The notes below the pieces were generated by a model. It had not been told where the DNA came from. It ran no database searches and worked only from the letters and a program-made list of their open reading frames with translations. A DNA stretch of 64,000 nucleotides, taken from contig NZ_ANIE01000007.1 of assembly GCF_000708045.1 (NCBI RefSeq), forward strand, positions 124,001-188,000. The letters are read 5' to 3'. Source of the stretch: Marinobacter nitratireducens. Lineage in GTDB: Bacteria; Pseudomonadota; Gammaproteobacteria; Pseudomonadales; Oleiphilaceae. Every line of letters begins with the position of its first letter. Within the stretch, counting starts at the first letter, position 1. Below, piece after piece: positions 22,080-34,199 of the stretch. Both the position numbers and the translations under genes were made by a program.

Positions 22080-23210
22080 TCAGGCAGTTCGCTTTTCCAT
22101 CAACCGGATAAACTCGTCAAACAAAGGCGCCACGTCATGAGGACCCGGGCTCGCTTCCGGGTGCCCCTGGAAGCTGTACGCCGGCTTATCGGTCCGGCGA
22201 ATACCCTGCAGCGTGCCATCAAACAGGGATTTGTGGGTGGCCTCGACGTTGGCTGGCAGCGTGGACTCGTCCACGGCGAAACCGTGGTTCTGGCTGGTGA
22301 TCATGACGGTACCATCGGCCAGATCCTGTACGGGGTGGTTGGCACCGTGGTGGCCATGCCCCATTTTCATGGTGCCCGCACCGCTGGCGAGCGCGAGCAA
22401 CTGATGACCAAGACAGATACCAAAGACCGGGATTTCCGTTTCCAGCACTTCGCGAATCGCGGCGATGGCGTAGTCACAGGGCTCGGGGTCGCCCGGGCCG
22501 TTGGACAGAAAGATACCGTCCGGGTTCATCGCCAGCACGTCTGAGGCTGGCGTCTGAGCTGGTACGACCGTGATGTCGCAACCGCGGGCCGCCAGCATGC
22601 GCAAAATGTTGTATTTAACGCCGTAATCCCAAGCCACCACTTTGAAGCGGCTTTCGTTGCGATCGCCGTAGCCACTATCAAGACTCCACTCGGACTGACT
22701 CCATTTGTACCCGTTGTCACAGGTGACTTCTTTGGCCAGATCCATTCCCTTGAGGCCGGGGAAGGCTTTCGCCAGCTCGAGAGCCTGCTCTGCCGTAGCG
22801 CCTTCGCCTGCAACGATGGCACCATTCTGCGAGCCCTTGTCACGAAGAATGCGGGTCAGGCGACGAGTATCGATGTCAGCGATGCCAACGATGTTGTTGC
22901 TTCGCAGGTAGTCATCCAGGGTTTGTTCGTTGCGCCAGCTGCTGGCCAGCAGCGGCAGGTCCCGGATAATCAGGCCAGCAGCCTGAACGCGATCGGACTC
23001 CACATCCTCCTTGTTAACACCGGTGTTGCCGATGTGAGGATAGGTCAGGGTTACGATCTGGCGGGAGTAGGACGGGTCGGTCAGAATTTCCTGGTACCCG
23101 GTCATGGCGGTGTTAAACACCACCTCACCACTGGTTTCTCCGTCAGCGCCAATGGCGGTGCCGTAGAACAGGCTTCCGTCTGCGAGTGCAAGGATTGCAG
23201 GTGTGCTCAA
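22080..23210 (-). CDS. carA: carbamoyl-phosphate synthase small (glutaminase) subunit
   Basis: It hydrolyses glutamine and passes ammonia to CarB. The class I glutamine amidotransferase domain has the nucleophile Cys266 in GICLGHQ and the His/Glu pair in [10 protein letters not shown]. The start is uncertain: a TTG at 23210 has GAGGA 8 nt upstream and begins [11 protein letters not shown], like family members; the in-frame ATG at 23225 adds five residues but has no clear Shine-Dalgarno. I annotate the TTG start. Confidence 0.95.
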   Translation of the reverse strand: MSTPAILALADGSLFYGTAIGADGETSGEVVFNTAMTGYQEILTDPSYSRQIVTLTYPHIGNTGVNKEDVESDRVQAAGLIIRDLPLLASSWRNEQTLDDYLRSNNIVGIADIDTRRLTRILRDKGSQNGAIVAGEGATAEQALELAKAFPGLKGMDLAKEVTCDNGYKWSQSEWSLDSGYGDRNESRFKVVAWDYGVKYNILRMLAARGCDITVVPAQTPASDVLAMNPDGIFLSNGPGDPEPCDYAIAAIREVLETEIPVFGICLGHQLLALASGAGTMKMGHGHHGANHPVQDLADGTVMITSQNHGFAVDESTLPANVEATHKSLFDGTLQGIRRTDKPAYSFQGHPEASPGPHDVAPLFDEFIRLMEKRTA

Positions 23211-23280
23211 GGCTTGTATCCTCATCGAGTGGCGTATCGGTTCGTCACGAACAGGAACGCAAGCGCAAATTCAGGTCGCA

Positions 23281-23320
23281 AAAAAGCGAGAGGGAGTCAG
23301 TACTCCGTCCCGCTTTTTTG
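23281..23320 (-). terminator. terminator downstream of dapB
   Basis: The stem aaaaaagcg/cgctttttt with an inner ggga/tccc lies between dapB and carA and has a T run on the minus strand. Confidence 0.85.
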
Positions 23321-23422
23321 TTGTCCGGGAACGATTTGCGTTCCCTGGGCGTTATCAAAGCTACGCTTGGTGCAGTTAAACCGCCTTATTGTAGGAAATA
23401 TGGCAGTTTTTGTCCACGGCAA

Positions 23423-25380
<1,958 letters not shown>

Positions 25381-25407
25381 GCTTTAAAAACCCTGCTTTT
25401 TATACAC

Positions 25408-25438
25408 GGAAAACGCGGGGAGATTCCCCGCGTTTTCC
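25408..25438 (-). other. perfect hairpin between dnaK and dnaJ
   Basis: A 13-bp perfect stem (25408-25420 with 25426-25438) and a 5-nt loop in the 80-bp gap. There is no good T tract directly after it, so it is more likely a processing or stability element than a full terminator. Confidence 0.7.
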
Positions 25439-25460
25439 AACTGCCTGATGTACTTCAGAA

Positions 25461-27386
25461 TTACCGCTTGTCGTCGTCTTTGACTTCTTCGAACTCAGCG
25501 TCGACAGCATCGTCAGCCTGCTGGGCCTGGGCATCTTCCTGGCCGCCAGCCTGCTGAGCCTGATCACCGTGCTCGGCGTACATCTTCTGAGCCAGCTCGG
25601 AGGATACTTCGGTCAGCTTCTGGGTCTTGGCTTCGATGTCTTCTTTGTCGGAACCTTCCAGGGCCTGCTCCAGATCCTTGATGGCCGCTTCGATCGACTC
25701 TTTCTCGCTGTCGGTCACCTTGTCACCGGCATCGGTCAGAGTCTTGCGTACAGCGTGAACCATGGCGTCGCCTTGGTTACGGGCCTGCACCAGCTCCTCG
25801 AACTTGCGATCTTCCTCGGCGTTGGCCTCGGCGTCCTGAACCATCTTCTCGATTTCATCATCGTTCAGACCAGAAGAGGCCTTGATGACGATGGACTGCT
25901 CTTTGCCAGTCGCCTTGTCCTTCGCGGACACGTTCAGGATACCGTTAGCGTCGATATCGAAGGTGACTTCGATCTGCGGCACGCCACGCGGAGCCGGCGG
26001 AATGTCGGCCAGGTCGAAACGACCCAGGGACTTGTTCTGCGTCGCCTGCTTGCGCTCACCCTGAACCACGTGAATGGTCACGGCCGTCTGGTTGTCATCC
26101 GCAGTTGAGAAAGTCTGGGACTTCTTGGTCGGGATGGTGGTGTTCTTCTCGATCAGCGGAGTTGCCACGCCACCCATGGTTTCGATACCCAGGGTCAGCG
26201 GAGTAACGTCCAGCAGCAGAACGTCCTTCACATCACCAGACAGGACCGCAGCCTGGATCGCAGCACCCATGGCCACGGCTTCGTCCGGGTTTACGTCCTT
26301 GCGCGCTTCTTTGCCGAAGAACTCTTTCACCTTCTCCTGCACCAGCGGCATACGAGTCTGACCACCAACCAGGATAACTTCGTCGATTTCACTCGCGCTC
26401 ATGCCAGCATCCTGCAGAGCCACTTTGCACGGCTCGAGGCTACGCTGAACCAGGTCTTCAACCAGAGATTCCAGCTTGGCACGGGTCAGTTTGACGTTCA
26501 TGTGCTTGGGACCGGACGCATCGGCGGTGATGTACGGCAGATTAACGTCGGTCTGCTGGCTGCTGGACAGCTCGATCTTGGCCTTCTCACCAGCTTCTTT
26601 CAGACGCTGCATGGCCAGGGAGTCGCCACGCAGGTCGATGCCACTGTCTTTCTTGAACTGGTCTGCCAGGTATTCGATAACCTTCAGGTCGAAATCTTCA
26701 CCACCCAGGAAGGTGTCGCCGTTGGTTGCCAGCACTTCGAACTGATGCTCGCCATCAACGTCTGCAATCTCGATGATGGACAAGTCGAAGGTACCACCAC
26801 CCAGGTCGTATACAGCCACGGTACGGTCGCCGCTCTGCTTGTCGAGGCCGTAGGCCAGGGCTGCTGCGGTCGGCTCGTTGATGATCCGCTTCACTTCCAG
26901 ACCGGCAATTCGACCGGCATCCTTGGTCGCCTGACGCTGGCTGTCGTTAAAGTAGGCCGGAACGGTGATAACCGCTTCAGTCACCTTCTCACCCAGGTAA
27001 TCTTCCGCAGTCTTCTTCATCTTCTTCAGAACTTCTGCAGAAACCTGAGGCGGCGCCATCTTCTGGCCTTTCACCTCAACCCAGGCGTCGCCGTTATCTG
27101 CCTTGGCAATGGTGTAAGGAACCATCTTGATGTCTTTCTGAACCACGTCGTCTTCAAACCGACGACCGATCAGACGCTTGATCGCGTAGAGGGTGTTTGC
27201 CGGGTTGGTAACCGCCTGACGCTTTGCAGACTGGCCAACCAGCGTTTCACCGTCTTCTGTGTACGCGATGATGGAAGGCGTGGTGCGATCGCCTTCTGCG
27301 TTTTCAATAACCTTAACCTTGTCGCCATCCATCAGGGCAACACAGGAGTTTGTGGTTCCCAGGTCAATACCGATAATCTTGCTCAT
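25461..27386 (-). CDS. dnaK: molecular chaperone DnaK (Hsp70)
   Basis: 641 aa, standard length. ATP-dependent folding chaperone. The ATPase domain begins [13 protein letters not shown], contains [10 protein letters not shown] and [11 protein letters not shown], and is followed by the linker VLLLDVTPL, the substrate-binding domain and a helical lid. The C-terminus is rich in Gln/Ala and ends in the acidic EEVKDD-like tail that contacts DnaJ/GrpE. A sigma32-like promoter lies in the 90-bp gap after grpE. Confidence 0.99.
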   Translation of the reverse strand: MSKIIGIDLGTTNSCVALMDGDKVKVIENAEGDRTTPSIIAYTEDGETLVGQSAKRQAVTNPANTLYAIKRLIGRRFEDDVVQKDIKMVPYTIAKADNGDAWVEVKGQKMAPPQVSAEVLKKMKKTAEDYLGEKVTEAVITVPAYFNDSQRQATKDAGRIAGLEVKRIINEPTAAALAYGLDKQSGDRTVAVYDLGGGTFDLSIIEIADVDGEHQFEVLATNGDTFLGGEDFDLKVIEYLADQFKKDSGIDLRGDSLAMQRLKEAGEKAKIELSSSQQTDVNLPYITADASGPKHMNVKLTRAKLESLVEDLVQRSLEPCKVALQDAGMSASEIDEVILVGGQTRMPLVQEKVKEFFGKEARKDVNPDEAVAMGAAIQAAVLSGDVKDVLLLDVTPLTLGIETMGGVATPLIEKNTTIPTKKSQTFSTADDNQTAVTIHVVQGERKQATQNKSLGRFDLADIPPAPRGVPQIEVTFDIDANGILNVSAKDKATGKEQSIVIKASSGLNDDEIEKMVQDAEANAEEDRKFEELVQARNQGDAMVHAVRKTLTDAGDKVTDSEKESIEAAIKDLEQALEGSDKEDIEAKTQKLTEVSSELAQKMYAEHGDQAQQAGGQEDAQAQQADDAVDAEFEEVKDDDKR

Positions 27387-27453
27387 TGAATCACTCCAAA
27401 TCTTCTGAATGCTTTCCCGGAGATTCTGCCCCGGCTTTCGCCATTTAATGGCT

Positions 27454-27481
27454 ATATTGGCGCTTTAATCGGCTTTTCAAG
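27454..27481 (-). promoter_or_regulatory. sigma32-type promoter of dnaK
   Basis: CTTGAAA (27481-27475), a 13-bp spacer and GCCAATAT (27461-27454) on the minus strand match the heat-shock consensus CTTGAAA-N13-CCCCATNT, perfect at -35 and 5 of 7 at -10. The -35 box contains the grpE stop codon. Confidence 0.6.
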
Positions 27482-28082
27482 CCTGCTCATCGATTTTTGG
27501 TGCATCATCGGCCTTGGCCACGACCACCATCGCCGGACGGACCACACGACCATTCAACAGATAACCCTTCTGCACTACTGCCACGACGCTGTTCGGCTCC
27601 GCATCCGGAGCCGGCACCATTGACATGGCTTCATGGTGCTGCGGATCAAACGGCTCACCAACCGGATTAATTTGCTCCACATTGAATTTCTTCAGGCTCG
27701 ACATGAAGAGATTCAACGTCATCTCGACGCCTTCACGGATAGAGGCAACCAGCTCTCCGGATTCTTCATGACCCTCGGTGCTTTCAACCGCTTTTTCGAG
27801 ACTGTCCGCGACAGGCAGGAGCTCCTTGACGAACTTCTCAACCGCAAACTTGTGCGCTTTCTCGACATCCATCTCGGCCCGGCGACGAACATTCTGCATC
27901 TCAGCCTGGGAGCGCAGCACCTGATCCTGAGCCTCCTTCACCTGAGCCTGGAGAGCCTCCAGCTCAGAGCCCCCACTTTCATTGGCCTCACCTTCGCCAG
28001 GCTCTGCGCCTTCGGCAGCCGCCTCAACGGCATCCTTCAGCTCTTCCTCAAACTGTTCGTTGCGATTTTCGTCAGTGCTCAT
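27477..28082 (-). CDS. grpE: nucleotide exchange factor GrpE
   Basis: 201 aa. Releases ADP from DnaK. The acidic N-terminus (about 1-45) is followed by the long coiled coil (about 50-100, [20 protein letters not shown]), the four-helix region and the C-terminal beta-wing with [14 protein letters not shown] and [18 protein letters not shown]. It is the first gene of grpE-dnaK-dnaJ and has a near-perfect sigma32 promoter upstream. Confidence 0.98.
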   Translation of the reverse strand: MSTDENRNEQFEEELKDAVEAAAEGAEPGEGEANESGGSELEALQAQVKEAQDQVLRSQAEMQNVRRRAEMDVEKAHKFAVEKFVKELLPVADSLEKAVESTEGHEESGELVASIREGVEMTLNLFMSSLKKFNVEQINPVGEPFDPQHHEAMSMVPAPDAEPNSVVAVVQKGYLLNGRVVRPAMVVVAKADDAPKIDEQA

Positions 28083-28180
28083 GACTACTCCTGCTGGATA
28101 TATCTAGCTGCCGGCGCGTTGCCGACCAATTAAACGTGGCTTCCGGCCGAAGCATGCCGGAAAACTGTAGATGCGAACCG

Positions 28181-28208
28181 ATATGGGGCCCGTCTGCCAG
28201 GTTTCAAC
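28181..28208 (-). promoter_or_regulatory. sigma32 promoter of grpE
   Basis: GTTGAAA (28208-28202), a 13-bp spacer and CCCCATAT (28188-28181) on the minus strand. The -10 is a perfect match to the heat-shock consensus CCCCATNT. Confidence 0.75.
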
Positions 28209-28249
28209 CACCAACGACTGCAAACCTGAAGAATTTCGTGATTGTGCAT

Positions 28250-28302
28250 TTGCAAACAGCAAAAACCCTGTATATATTCACAGTCACTGTATGAACGAAC
28301 AG
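28250..28302 (+). promoter_or_regulatory. recN promoter with two LexA boxes
   Basis: TTGCAA (28250-28255) and TATATT (28273-28278) are 17 bp apart. Two CTGT-N8-ACAG LexA operators are present, at 28268-28283 (over the -10) and 28287-28302 (just downstream). Occupation by LexA would block recN completely, making it strongly SOS-inducible. Confidence 0.88.
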
Positions 28303-28330
28303 TATTCAAGGAACGCGGAGGGTCATCTCT

Positions 28331-30010
28331 ATGCTTACCCAGCTTACAGTCTCCAATTACGCCATTGCCGAACGAGTCGAACTCCAGTTCAGCAAAGGCA
28401 TGACCGCGCTCACCGGTGAAACCGGTGCCGGCAAATCCATCGTACTGGACGCACTGGGACTGGCCATGGGCGGGAGAGCAGATGCCGGCGCAGTGCGCCA
28501 CGGCGCCAAACGTGCGGGCATCACCGCGTCCTTTGACGTCTCCAGCATCCCGGAAGCGCTCCAGTGGCTCGAGCAGCACGAACTTGATGACGACAAGGAC
28601 TGCATCCTTCGCCGCGTCATCAGCAAAGACGGTCGCTCCCGTGCCTACATCAACGGACAGCCATGCCCGCTTGCCCACCTGAAAGATCTGGGCGGCCTGC
28701 TGATGGACATTCATAGCCAGCACCAACATCAATCTCTCCTGCGCAAGGAGACTCACCGCAAACTGCTGGATGAATTCGCCGGGGCCGAGCAACTGGCCGC
28801 TCAAACCCGCGACGCCTGGAAAGCGTGGAACACCACCCGCCAACGTCTGGACGAACGCCAGCAGAATGCCGATGAGGCAGAAGCCCGACTGCAGCTGCTG
28901 CGCTATCAGGTGGAAGAGCTGGATCGACTGGCCCTGAGCGAAGGCGAGCAGGCCGATCTTGAGCAGGAACAGGAGCAACTGAGTCAGGCGGATACCGTTC
29001 TTCACAGCAGCCATCAGGCCGCCTTGCTTTGTACAGAAGAAGAAACCAGCGCAGCGGATCTCGTTCGCCAGGCGCTGCAACAGCTGGAGCAACTTCCCAT
29101 CGAGGTACCGGCACTGGCAGACACCATCCAGATGCTCAATGAAGCACAGATCCAGATCAGCGAGGCTGGCGACAATCTCCGCCGTTTTGTGGAGGATTAC
29201 GAAGCCGACCCTGCCAGACTGGCCGAGGTGGAAGAGCGCCTGAGCGCCATTTTCCAGCTGGCCCGTAAGCATCGGGTGCTACCCGAGGAACTGCCGGAAC
29301 TGCACCAGCGCCTGAGCACCGAACTGGCAGAACTCGATGGCGGTGAAGGCAGCCTGGAACAACTGGAGGCTGAGCTGGACAAGCAGCGCGGCGATTTTGA
29401 CAAGCTCGCCAGCGAGCTGTCCGGCGTGAGAGAAAAGGCCGCTATCGAACTGGACCACCGGATTGCCGGCGAACTGGCGCAGCTGAGCATGCCATCGGTT
29501 CAGTTTGTGAGCCACCTGAACCGTAACGACAATGACGAACCCGCTCCTCACGGCATGGAAGACGTTGAATTCCTGGTAAGCGCTAACCCGGGACAGCCGG
29601 CGCGCTCGCTGGCCAAAGTGGCCTCCGGCGGCGAGCTGTCACGCATCAGTCTGGCCATCCAGGTGGTTGTCGCGCAGACCTCCACGACACCGACTCTGGT
29701 GTTTGATGAGGTGGACGTGGGCATTGGCGGCGGCACTGCTGAGGTTGTCGGTCGCCTGCTCCGGACCCTGGGTGGGAATGGGCAGGTTCTTTGCGTCACT
29801 CACTTGCCACAGGTGGCAGCACAGTCCCACCAACACCTGTTTGTCAGCAAGTTTACCGAACAGGACGCAACCTTCTCGAAAATTGAAACACTGGACGACC
29901 AGGGAAGAATCAGCGAAGTGGCAAGAATGCTGGGCGGCGTGGACATGACAGATCACACAATTGCGCACGCACGGGAGATGTTTTCCAAGGGGCAGGCGAC
30001 CCATCACTAA
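28331..30010 (+). CDS. recN: DNA repair protein RecN
   Basis: 559 aa. SMC-like ATPase acting in double-strand-break repair and cohesion of sister strands. The Walker A motif GETGAGKS is at 29-36. A long coiled coil covers roughly 160-380, followed by the ABC signature ASGGELSRISLA, then Walker B VFDEVDVGIGG. GGAGGG precedes the ATG by 8 nt. It is divergent from grpE and carries tandem LexA boxes. Confidence 0.98.
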   Translation: MLTQLTVSNYAIAERVELQFSKGMTALTGETGAGKSIVLDALGLAMGGRADAGAVRHGAKRAGITASFDVSSIPEALQWLEQHELDDDKDCILRRVISKDGRSRAYINGQPCPLAHLKDLGGLLMDIHSQHQHQSLLRKETHRKLLDEFAGAEQLAAQTRDAWKAWNTTRQRLDERQQNADEAEARLQLLRYQVEELDRLALSEGEQADLEQEQEQLSQADTVLHSSHQAALLCTEEETSAADLVRQALQQLEQLPIEVPALADTIQMLNEAQIQISEAGDNLRRFVEDYEADPARLAEVEERLSAIFQLARKHRVLPEELPELHQRLSTELAELDGGEGSLEQLEAELDKQRGDFDKLASELSGVREKAAIELDHRIAGELAQLSMPSVQFVSHLNRNDNDEPAPHGMEDVEFLVSANPGQPARSLAKVASGGELSRISLAIQVVVAQTSTTPTLVFDEVDVGIGGGTAEVVGRLLRTLGGNGQVLCVTHLPQVAAQSHQHLFVSKFTEQDATFSKIETLDDQGRISEVARMLGGVDMTDHTIAHAREMFSKGQATHH

Positions 30011-30051
30011 ATCGCCACAAATCCCTACCCCTCTCGATCCTGAGAGCTGTT

Positions 30052-30077
30052 GGGCGGGTTAATCCCCGCCCTTTTTT
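30052..30077. terminator. terminator between recN and fur
   Basis: A gggcggg/cccgccc stem with a T run on the plus strand, between the convergent recN and fur genes. Confidence 0.88.
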
Positions 30078-30087
30078 CATCCTACGA

Positions 30088-30498
30088 TCAGGACTTGGCG
30101 GGCTTCACGTATAGAATGAGGCTGTGGTCGACAATCTCGTAACCACGCTCCTCGGCGATCTTCTTCTGACGCTCTTCGATCACCTCATCCACGAATTCGA
30201 TGACTTCGCCGGTCTGGGTGCAAACCATGTGGTCGTGGTGATCATCACCCGCCATTTCGAACACGGCATGACCGCCTTCAAAGTTGTGACGCAGCACCAG
30301 GCCCGCTGCTTCAAACTGGGTCAGTACCCGGTAAACCGTCGCCAGACCCACATCATCTCCCTGATCCAGGAGCTTCTTGTAGACATCTTCAGCACTCAGG
30401 TGATGCTCGTCTGCATTCTCCAGAATGTTGAAGATCTTGACGCGTGGCAGTGTGACCTTGAGCCCGACTTTTCTTAATTCGGCGTTTTCAGATGACAT
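30088..30498 (-). CDS. fur: ferric uptake regulator Fur
   Basis: 136 aa from the ATG at 30498; the long upstream frame overlaps the promoter region and bamE. Fe(II)-dependent repressor of iron uptake. The winged helix (1-83) contains TLPRVKIF and GLATVYRVLTQFEAAG, and the metal-binding dimer domain contains HHDHMVC. The Cys pairs with TQTG rather than a second Cys, so the structural CxxC of Escherichia Fur is absent, as in Pseudomonas Fur. It diverges from bamE, the usual gammaproteobacterial arrangement. Confidence 0.96.
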   Translation of the reverse strand: MSSENAELRKVGLKVTLPRVKIFNILENADEHHLSAEDVYKKLLDQGDDVGLATVYRVLTQFEAAGLVLRHNFEGGHAVFEMAGDDHHDHMVCTQTGEVIEFVDEVIEERQKKIAEERGYEIVDHSLILYVKPAKS

Positions 30499-30621
30499 GT
30501 TACTATTCACTCTTTGGTGTGCCTTACGGCTTCCGGTATGATGAAGCCGCCATTTTAACGGATACCCCGTGTCACACCTGCCCCAGGCAGGCGAATTCAA
30601 GATAGAGGATTTCCCCCGGCG

Positions 30622-30948
30622 ATGCAAAAGCTCACAGCTCTGATTCTCACTCTCGTTATGTCCGGCTGCATCTTCCCGGGCGTTTACAAGATAAACGTCC
30701 AGCAAGGCAGCATTGTCACAGACGAGGAGCTTACGGCATTGACCGAAGGTATGCCCCGTAGCCAGGTTCATGCGGTCATGGGATCGCCACTGATGCTGAA
30801 CCCGGTTGATCCTTCACGGGAATACTATGTGTACACTTTCCAACGGCGGGGAGGAGACATCAAGGAACAACGCATTGTTGTTTACTATGATGACGATCGC
30901 TTCTCTCACTATGAAGCCCAGCTTCTGGAAGAAACGCCCGCCTACTGA
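30622..30948 (+). CDS. bamE: outer membrane protein assembly factor BamE
   Basis: 108 aa. Lipoprotein of the BAM complex that inserts beta-barrel proteins into the outer membrane (formerly OmlA/SmpA). The lipobox is VMSGC (Cys16). The mature part shows KINVQQGSIVTDEELTAL, GMPRSQVHAVMGSP and the closing YYDDDR. It diverges from fur. Confidence 0.95.
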   Translation: MQKLTALILTLVMSGCIFPGVYKINVQQGSIVTDEELTALTEGMPRSQVHAVMGSPLMLNPVDPSREYYVYTFQRRGGDIKEQRIVVYYDDDRFSHYEAQLLEETPAY

Positions 30949-30956
30949 GACAAAGC

Positions 30957-31238
30957 TCAGGCTTTCTTTTTCGCCCGGTTCAAGCGCGCCTGTTTGGGAT
31001 CGATCTTGAGCGGGCGATACAGCTCCACCCGGTCCCCGTCCCGCAGTTCGTGATCAGCAGGGGCTTTGATCACCTTGCCGAAGATGCCCATATCGATACT
31101 ATCCGGGTCCACCTCCGGAAAAATCCCGGTAATCCCTGACAGTTTTACCGCCTCCAGTGCTTTGGTCCCCCGCGGCACCTGAAAGGATACGATTTCCTGT
31201 TTGTCCGGCCTCGCGTACGCCACTTCCACAGAAATCAT
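30957..31238 (-). CDS. rnfH: RnfH family ubiquitin-like protein
   Basis: 93 aa with a beta-grasp fold (UPF0125). Recognised by EVAYARPDKQEIVSFQV, DSIDMGIFGKVIK and DGDRVELYRPLKIDPKQARL. Its function is unknown, although the pairing with ratA is highly conserved. The start shares one base with the ratA stop. It converges on bamE with an 8-bp gap. Confidence 0.93.
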   Translation of the reverse strand: MISVEVAYARPDKQEIVSFQVPRGTKALEAVKLSGITGIFPEVDPDSIDMGIFGKVIKAPADHELRDGDRVELYRPLKIDPKQARLNRAKKKA

Positions 31239-31681
31239 CAGGCACCTCCTCGATACAGGTCGTCAGCTCTTCGGCAGAATGCATCCACCATGGTGTTGGC
31301 AGCCTGGCTGAAGACCGAGCCGAAAGCCATCCGTGAGAGCTTGCCGGAGAACTCGAATTCCAGGGTCAGAATGACCTTGCAGGCATTCTCATCCAGCGAC
31401 TTGAAATGCCAGCGCCCGGTCAGGTTCTGAAACGGGCCGTCCACCAGACTCATCTCGATGGCCTCGGGCATCAGCAGCTGGTTCCGGGTGGTCAGCGTAT
31501 GCCGGATGCCGCCCTTGGCAATTTCCATAGATGCGGTGATCTGGTCCCCACCCAGCTCGTGCACCTCCGTGCTCGCACACCAGGGCAAAAATTCGGGGTA
31601 CCGGGCCACGTCGTTGACCAGGTGAAACATGCGCTCCGCGGAGTGCATCACAAGCGCGGATTTGTCTATCTGATGAGCCAT
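31238..31681 (-). CDS. ratA: RatA/Coq10 START-like family protein
   Basis: 147 aa, polyketide-cyclase/START fold. In Escherichia RatA binds the 50S subunit, while the mitochondrial homologue Coq10 binds ubiquinone; which role applies here cannot be told. Landmarks are SALVMHSAERMFHLVNDVARYPEFLPWC and DGPFQNLTGRWHF. It is translationally coupled to rnfH and lies near smpB, a neighbourhood conserved in gammaproteobacteria. Confidence 0.93.
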   Translation of the reverse strand: MAHQIDKSALVMHSAERMFHLVNDVARYPEFLPWCASTEVHELGGDQITASMEIAKGGIRHTLTTRNQLLMPEAIEMSLVDGPFQNLTGRWHFKSLDENACKVILTLEFEFSGKLSRMAFGSVFSQAANTMVDAFCRRADDLYRGGA

Positions 31682-31746
31682 CGAGAGGAACTAACCTGCC
31701 AAATACTTAACGAGATATACGACTTCAAAACGAAGACGGCTTTGAA

Positions 31747-33399
31747 CTAGACGCTATGATAAAGGATATCATCCTCTTTTGGGGCATTTTCCCTGCCTTC
31801 GACGCCTTCGTCCACCTCTCCGGTCTCCTCGATTTCCTCAGCTGCCGGGGTTTCGCCAGGCACAACATCGATGACCGCAGACCCTCCTGTTTCATTCTCA
31901 TCAGGCCCTGGACCGTCCTCCCCGGTGTCGGCAGCCCCTTCAGCCTCATCCGTGCCAGGTTGGGCCACGACCGGCTCGGGCTTCTGGCACCACATCGCGC
32001 TGTTGCCGTCAATGCACAAGCTATTCAAAGAGAAGGAGGTATAGAGAATGCCGATGTAGGCCACCACCACCGGCAAAACCAGGCGCATCACCCAGTACCA
32101 GATAGCCGCAAACAACGCCGGCGTCTTGCCGAGAATTCGGTGAGAGAAACTGCGGGTCAGGCACCAGCCGGTGAAAACACAGATCAACACCGCAACAATG
32201 GGTATCAGAAGGCCTCCAGTAATCAACTCGAGCCAGCGGAAGATGGTCGCGCCCGCCAGCCGCTCCTGAGACCACACATTGAACGACAGCAATGACGCCA
32301 GCCCAACAAACCAGGCTCCCAGCCCAATCAGTAACGCCGACCAGCCCCTGGGTGACCCCGTCCACTCACGAAACCAGCCGACAACCGGCTCCAGCAAGCA
32401 GATGGATGTCGTCCAGACAATCAGCACCACCAGGAGGAACACAGCTGCAATCACAAACTGGCTGCCCGGCAACTGCGCCAGCGCCACCGGCAATGAAACA
32501 AACAGCAGACTGAAACCACGCTCTCCATCCAGACTGACATCGCCGGCGGCCACCGAGAAAATCATCATCCCCGCCATCATGGCCACGAGGGTATCCATCA
32601 GCACGGCGGCCAGAATCGATCGTTTGAGCCGTGTATTCGGTGCGGTATAGGCGCCAAAGATAGACCACACACCCATCCCAAGGCCCAGAGTAAAGAAGGC
32701 GTGAAACAACGCTGCCTTCACACTTTCAATACTGACGTCGTCCGGGTGCATCTCCAGTATCTGACTAACCGAACCGTCCATCTTCCCCTGCCAGGCGGCT
32801 AAACTGAACAGCGCTATCATCAGCAATAAGGTCCCCGGCACCACAACCCGCAAGGTGCGCTCAACGCCCTTCACCACACCCTGAATGGAAACCCAGGCCA
32901 CCAGAATCAGAAAGGCCGCATGCCACCCCATGAAGACCCGGTAGTTCCGGGGGTCCGACACCAGATCGGTGAGAATGCCCGTAGCCCCCGAGGCATCCGC
33001 ATCCGCGAAATAGCCCATGGCACCATAGAACATGTAAGCCAACGCAATGGCCCCGAAGACCGCGGTAAAAGAGAGCACCAGAAACGCCGCCAGAATGCTC
33101 AGCCGACCCGCCAGCATCCACAGTCGGGACACCTGGGCGCTGCGAACAAACCCGTCCATGGCCAGCACGATGCCATGGCGGGCGTAACGGCCAAACGAGG
33201 CCTCCGTCACCATCAAAGGAAGGGTGACCACCAGCACGCAGGCCAGGTAAATAAGGACAAACAGCCCACCGCCGTGCAAACTTGCGAGATACGGGAACTG
33301 CCACAGATTGGCGAGGCCGACCGTCGCACCGACGGCCGCCCAGAAAAATGTTGATTTGCGTGTGAAGGACCCGATCGGAGTCTGATACGGCGTTGGCAT
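31747..33399 (-). CDS. sodium-dependent (SNF family) transporter
   Basis: 550 aa. Inner-membrane Na+-coupled transporter of the neurotransmitter:sodium symporter family, usually for amino acids. The first helix carries the family sodium/substrate motif GATVGLANLWQFPYL (about 24-38) and about twelve hydrophobic segments follow. The last roughly 60 residues form an acidic Glu/Asp/Gly/Pro-rich soluble tail that is not typical of the family. The substrate cannot be inferred. It is divergent from smpB. Confidence 0.92.
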   Translation of the reverse strand: MPTPYQTPIGSFTRKSTFFWAAVGATVGLANLWQFPYLASLHGGGLFVLIYLACVLVVTLPLMVTEASFGRYARHGIVLAMDGFVRSAQVSRLWMLAGRLSILAAFLVLSFTAVFGAIALAYMFYGAMGYFADADASGATGILTDLVSDPRNYRVFMGWHAAFLILVAWVSIQGVVKGVERTLRVVVPGTLLLMIALFSLAAWQGKMDGSVSQILEMHPDDVSIESVKAALFHAFFTLGLGMGVWSIFGAYTAPNTRLKRSILAAVLMDTLVAMMAGMMIFSVAAGDVSLDGERGFSLLFVSLPVALAQLPGSQFVIAAVFLLVVLIVWTTSICLLEPVVGWFREWTGSPRGWSALLIGLGAWFVGLASLLSFNVWSQERLAGATIFRWLELITGGLLIPIVAVLICVFTGWCLTRSFSHRILGKTPALFAAIWYWVMRLVLPVVVAYIGILYTSFSLNSLCIDGNSAMWCQKPEPVVAQPGTDEAEGAADTGEDGPGPDENETGGSAVIDVVPGETPAAEEIEETGEVDEGVEGRENAPKEDDILYHSV

Positions 33400-33582
33400 T
33401 CATGCCCCCAGGATCATGTGGGCCAACATTGTAGCCGAACAGCAGCGAATGGCACGACCTACAAACCGGTAACCCGCCTATTTCGTGACCGGTCTGGCAC
33501 TCCTGCGCTACAATGGTCGTTTTGCCGGACATCGACCACCCGGCATTATCCATCTACTGGTCTACCCCGGATTTAGAGATAC

Positions 33583-34062
33583 ATGAGCAAGAAAAAGCCC
33601 GGAACTCCGAGCAGCACCATCGCCCTCAATAAAAAGGCGAAACACGAATACCACATTGAGGAACGCTTCGAGGCGGGCCTCTCCCTGCTTGGCTGGGAAG
33701 TCAAATCCCTGCGCGCAGGAAAAGCTCAGCTCGTCGATGCCTACGTGTTACTCAAGGATGGCGAGGCCTGGCTCCTCGGCGCTCACATCACCCCCCTGAG
33801 CACGGCATCCACCCACGTCATCGCGGACCCGACCCGGACCCGCAAGCTGCTCCTGCACGCCAAAGAAATCGCCAAGATCGTCGGCAAGGTTAACCAGACC
33901 GGCCACACCTGCATTCCGCTGGCGCTTTACTGGAAGAAGAACAAGGTGAAGTGCGAGATCGCGCTGGTGAAAGGCAAGAAGCAGTTCGACAAACGGGCGA
34001 CCGAGAAAGAGCGTGACTGGAACCGTCAGAAGCAGCGGATCATGCGCGAGAACAACGTCTGA
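33583..34062 (+). CDS. smpB: SsrA-binding protein SmpB
   Basis: 159 aa. Obligate partner of tmRNA in trans-translation, binding its tRNA-like domain. The OB-fold contains [19 protein letters not shown] and [14 protein letters not shown], and the C-terminal tail [15 protein letters not shown] is the helix that occupies the mRNA channel. ssrA lies 1.65 kb downstream on the same strand with one gene between. Confidence 0.97.
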   Translation: MSKKKPGTPSSTIALNKKAKHEYHIEERFEAGLSLLGWEVKSLRAGKAQLVDAYVLLKDGEAWLLGAHITPLSTASTHVIADPTRTRKLLLHAKEIAKIVGKVNQTGHTCIPLALYWKKNKVKCEIALVKGKKQFDKRATEKERDWNRQKQRIMRENNV

Positions 34063-34199
34063 CGCCTCTGACTCAACCTCCTCTTTACTGATCCGGGTCA
34101 AAAGCGGCACCAAATAATATGTCGCATACTCACTCTCTTTGCCCATAATGGCATGATGCCTATACTCGGTAGTCCCGGTGCAGGGCAAGGAGAGAGCTT

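Noticed and set aside
28130-29272. 380-codon minus-strand frame across recN and its promoter
   Set aside because: It runs through the LexA boxes and the sigma32 promoter and is antisense to recN.
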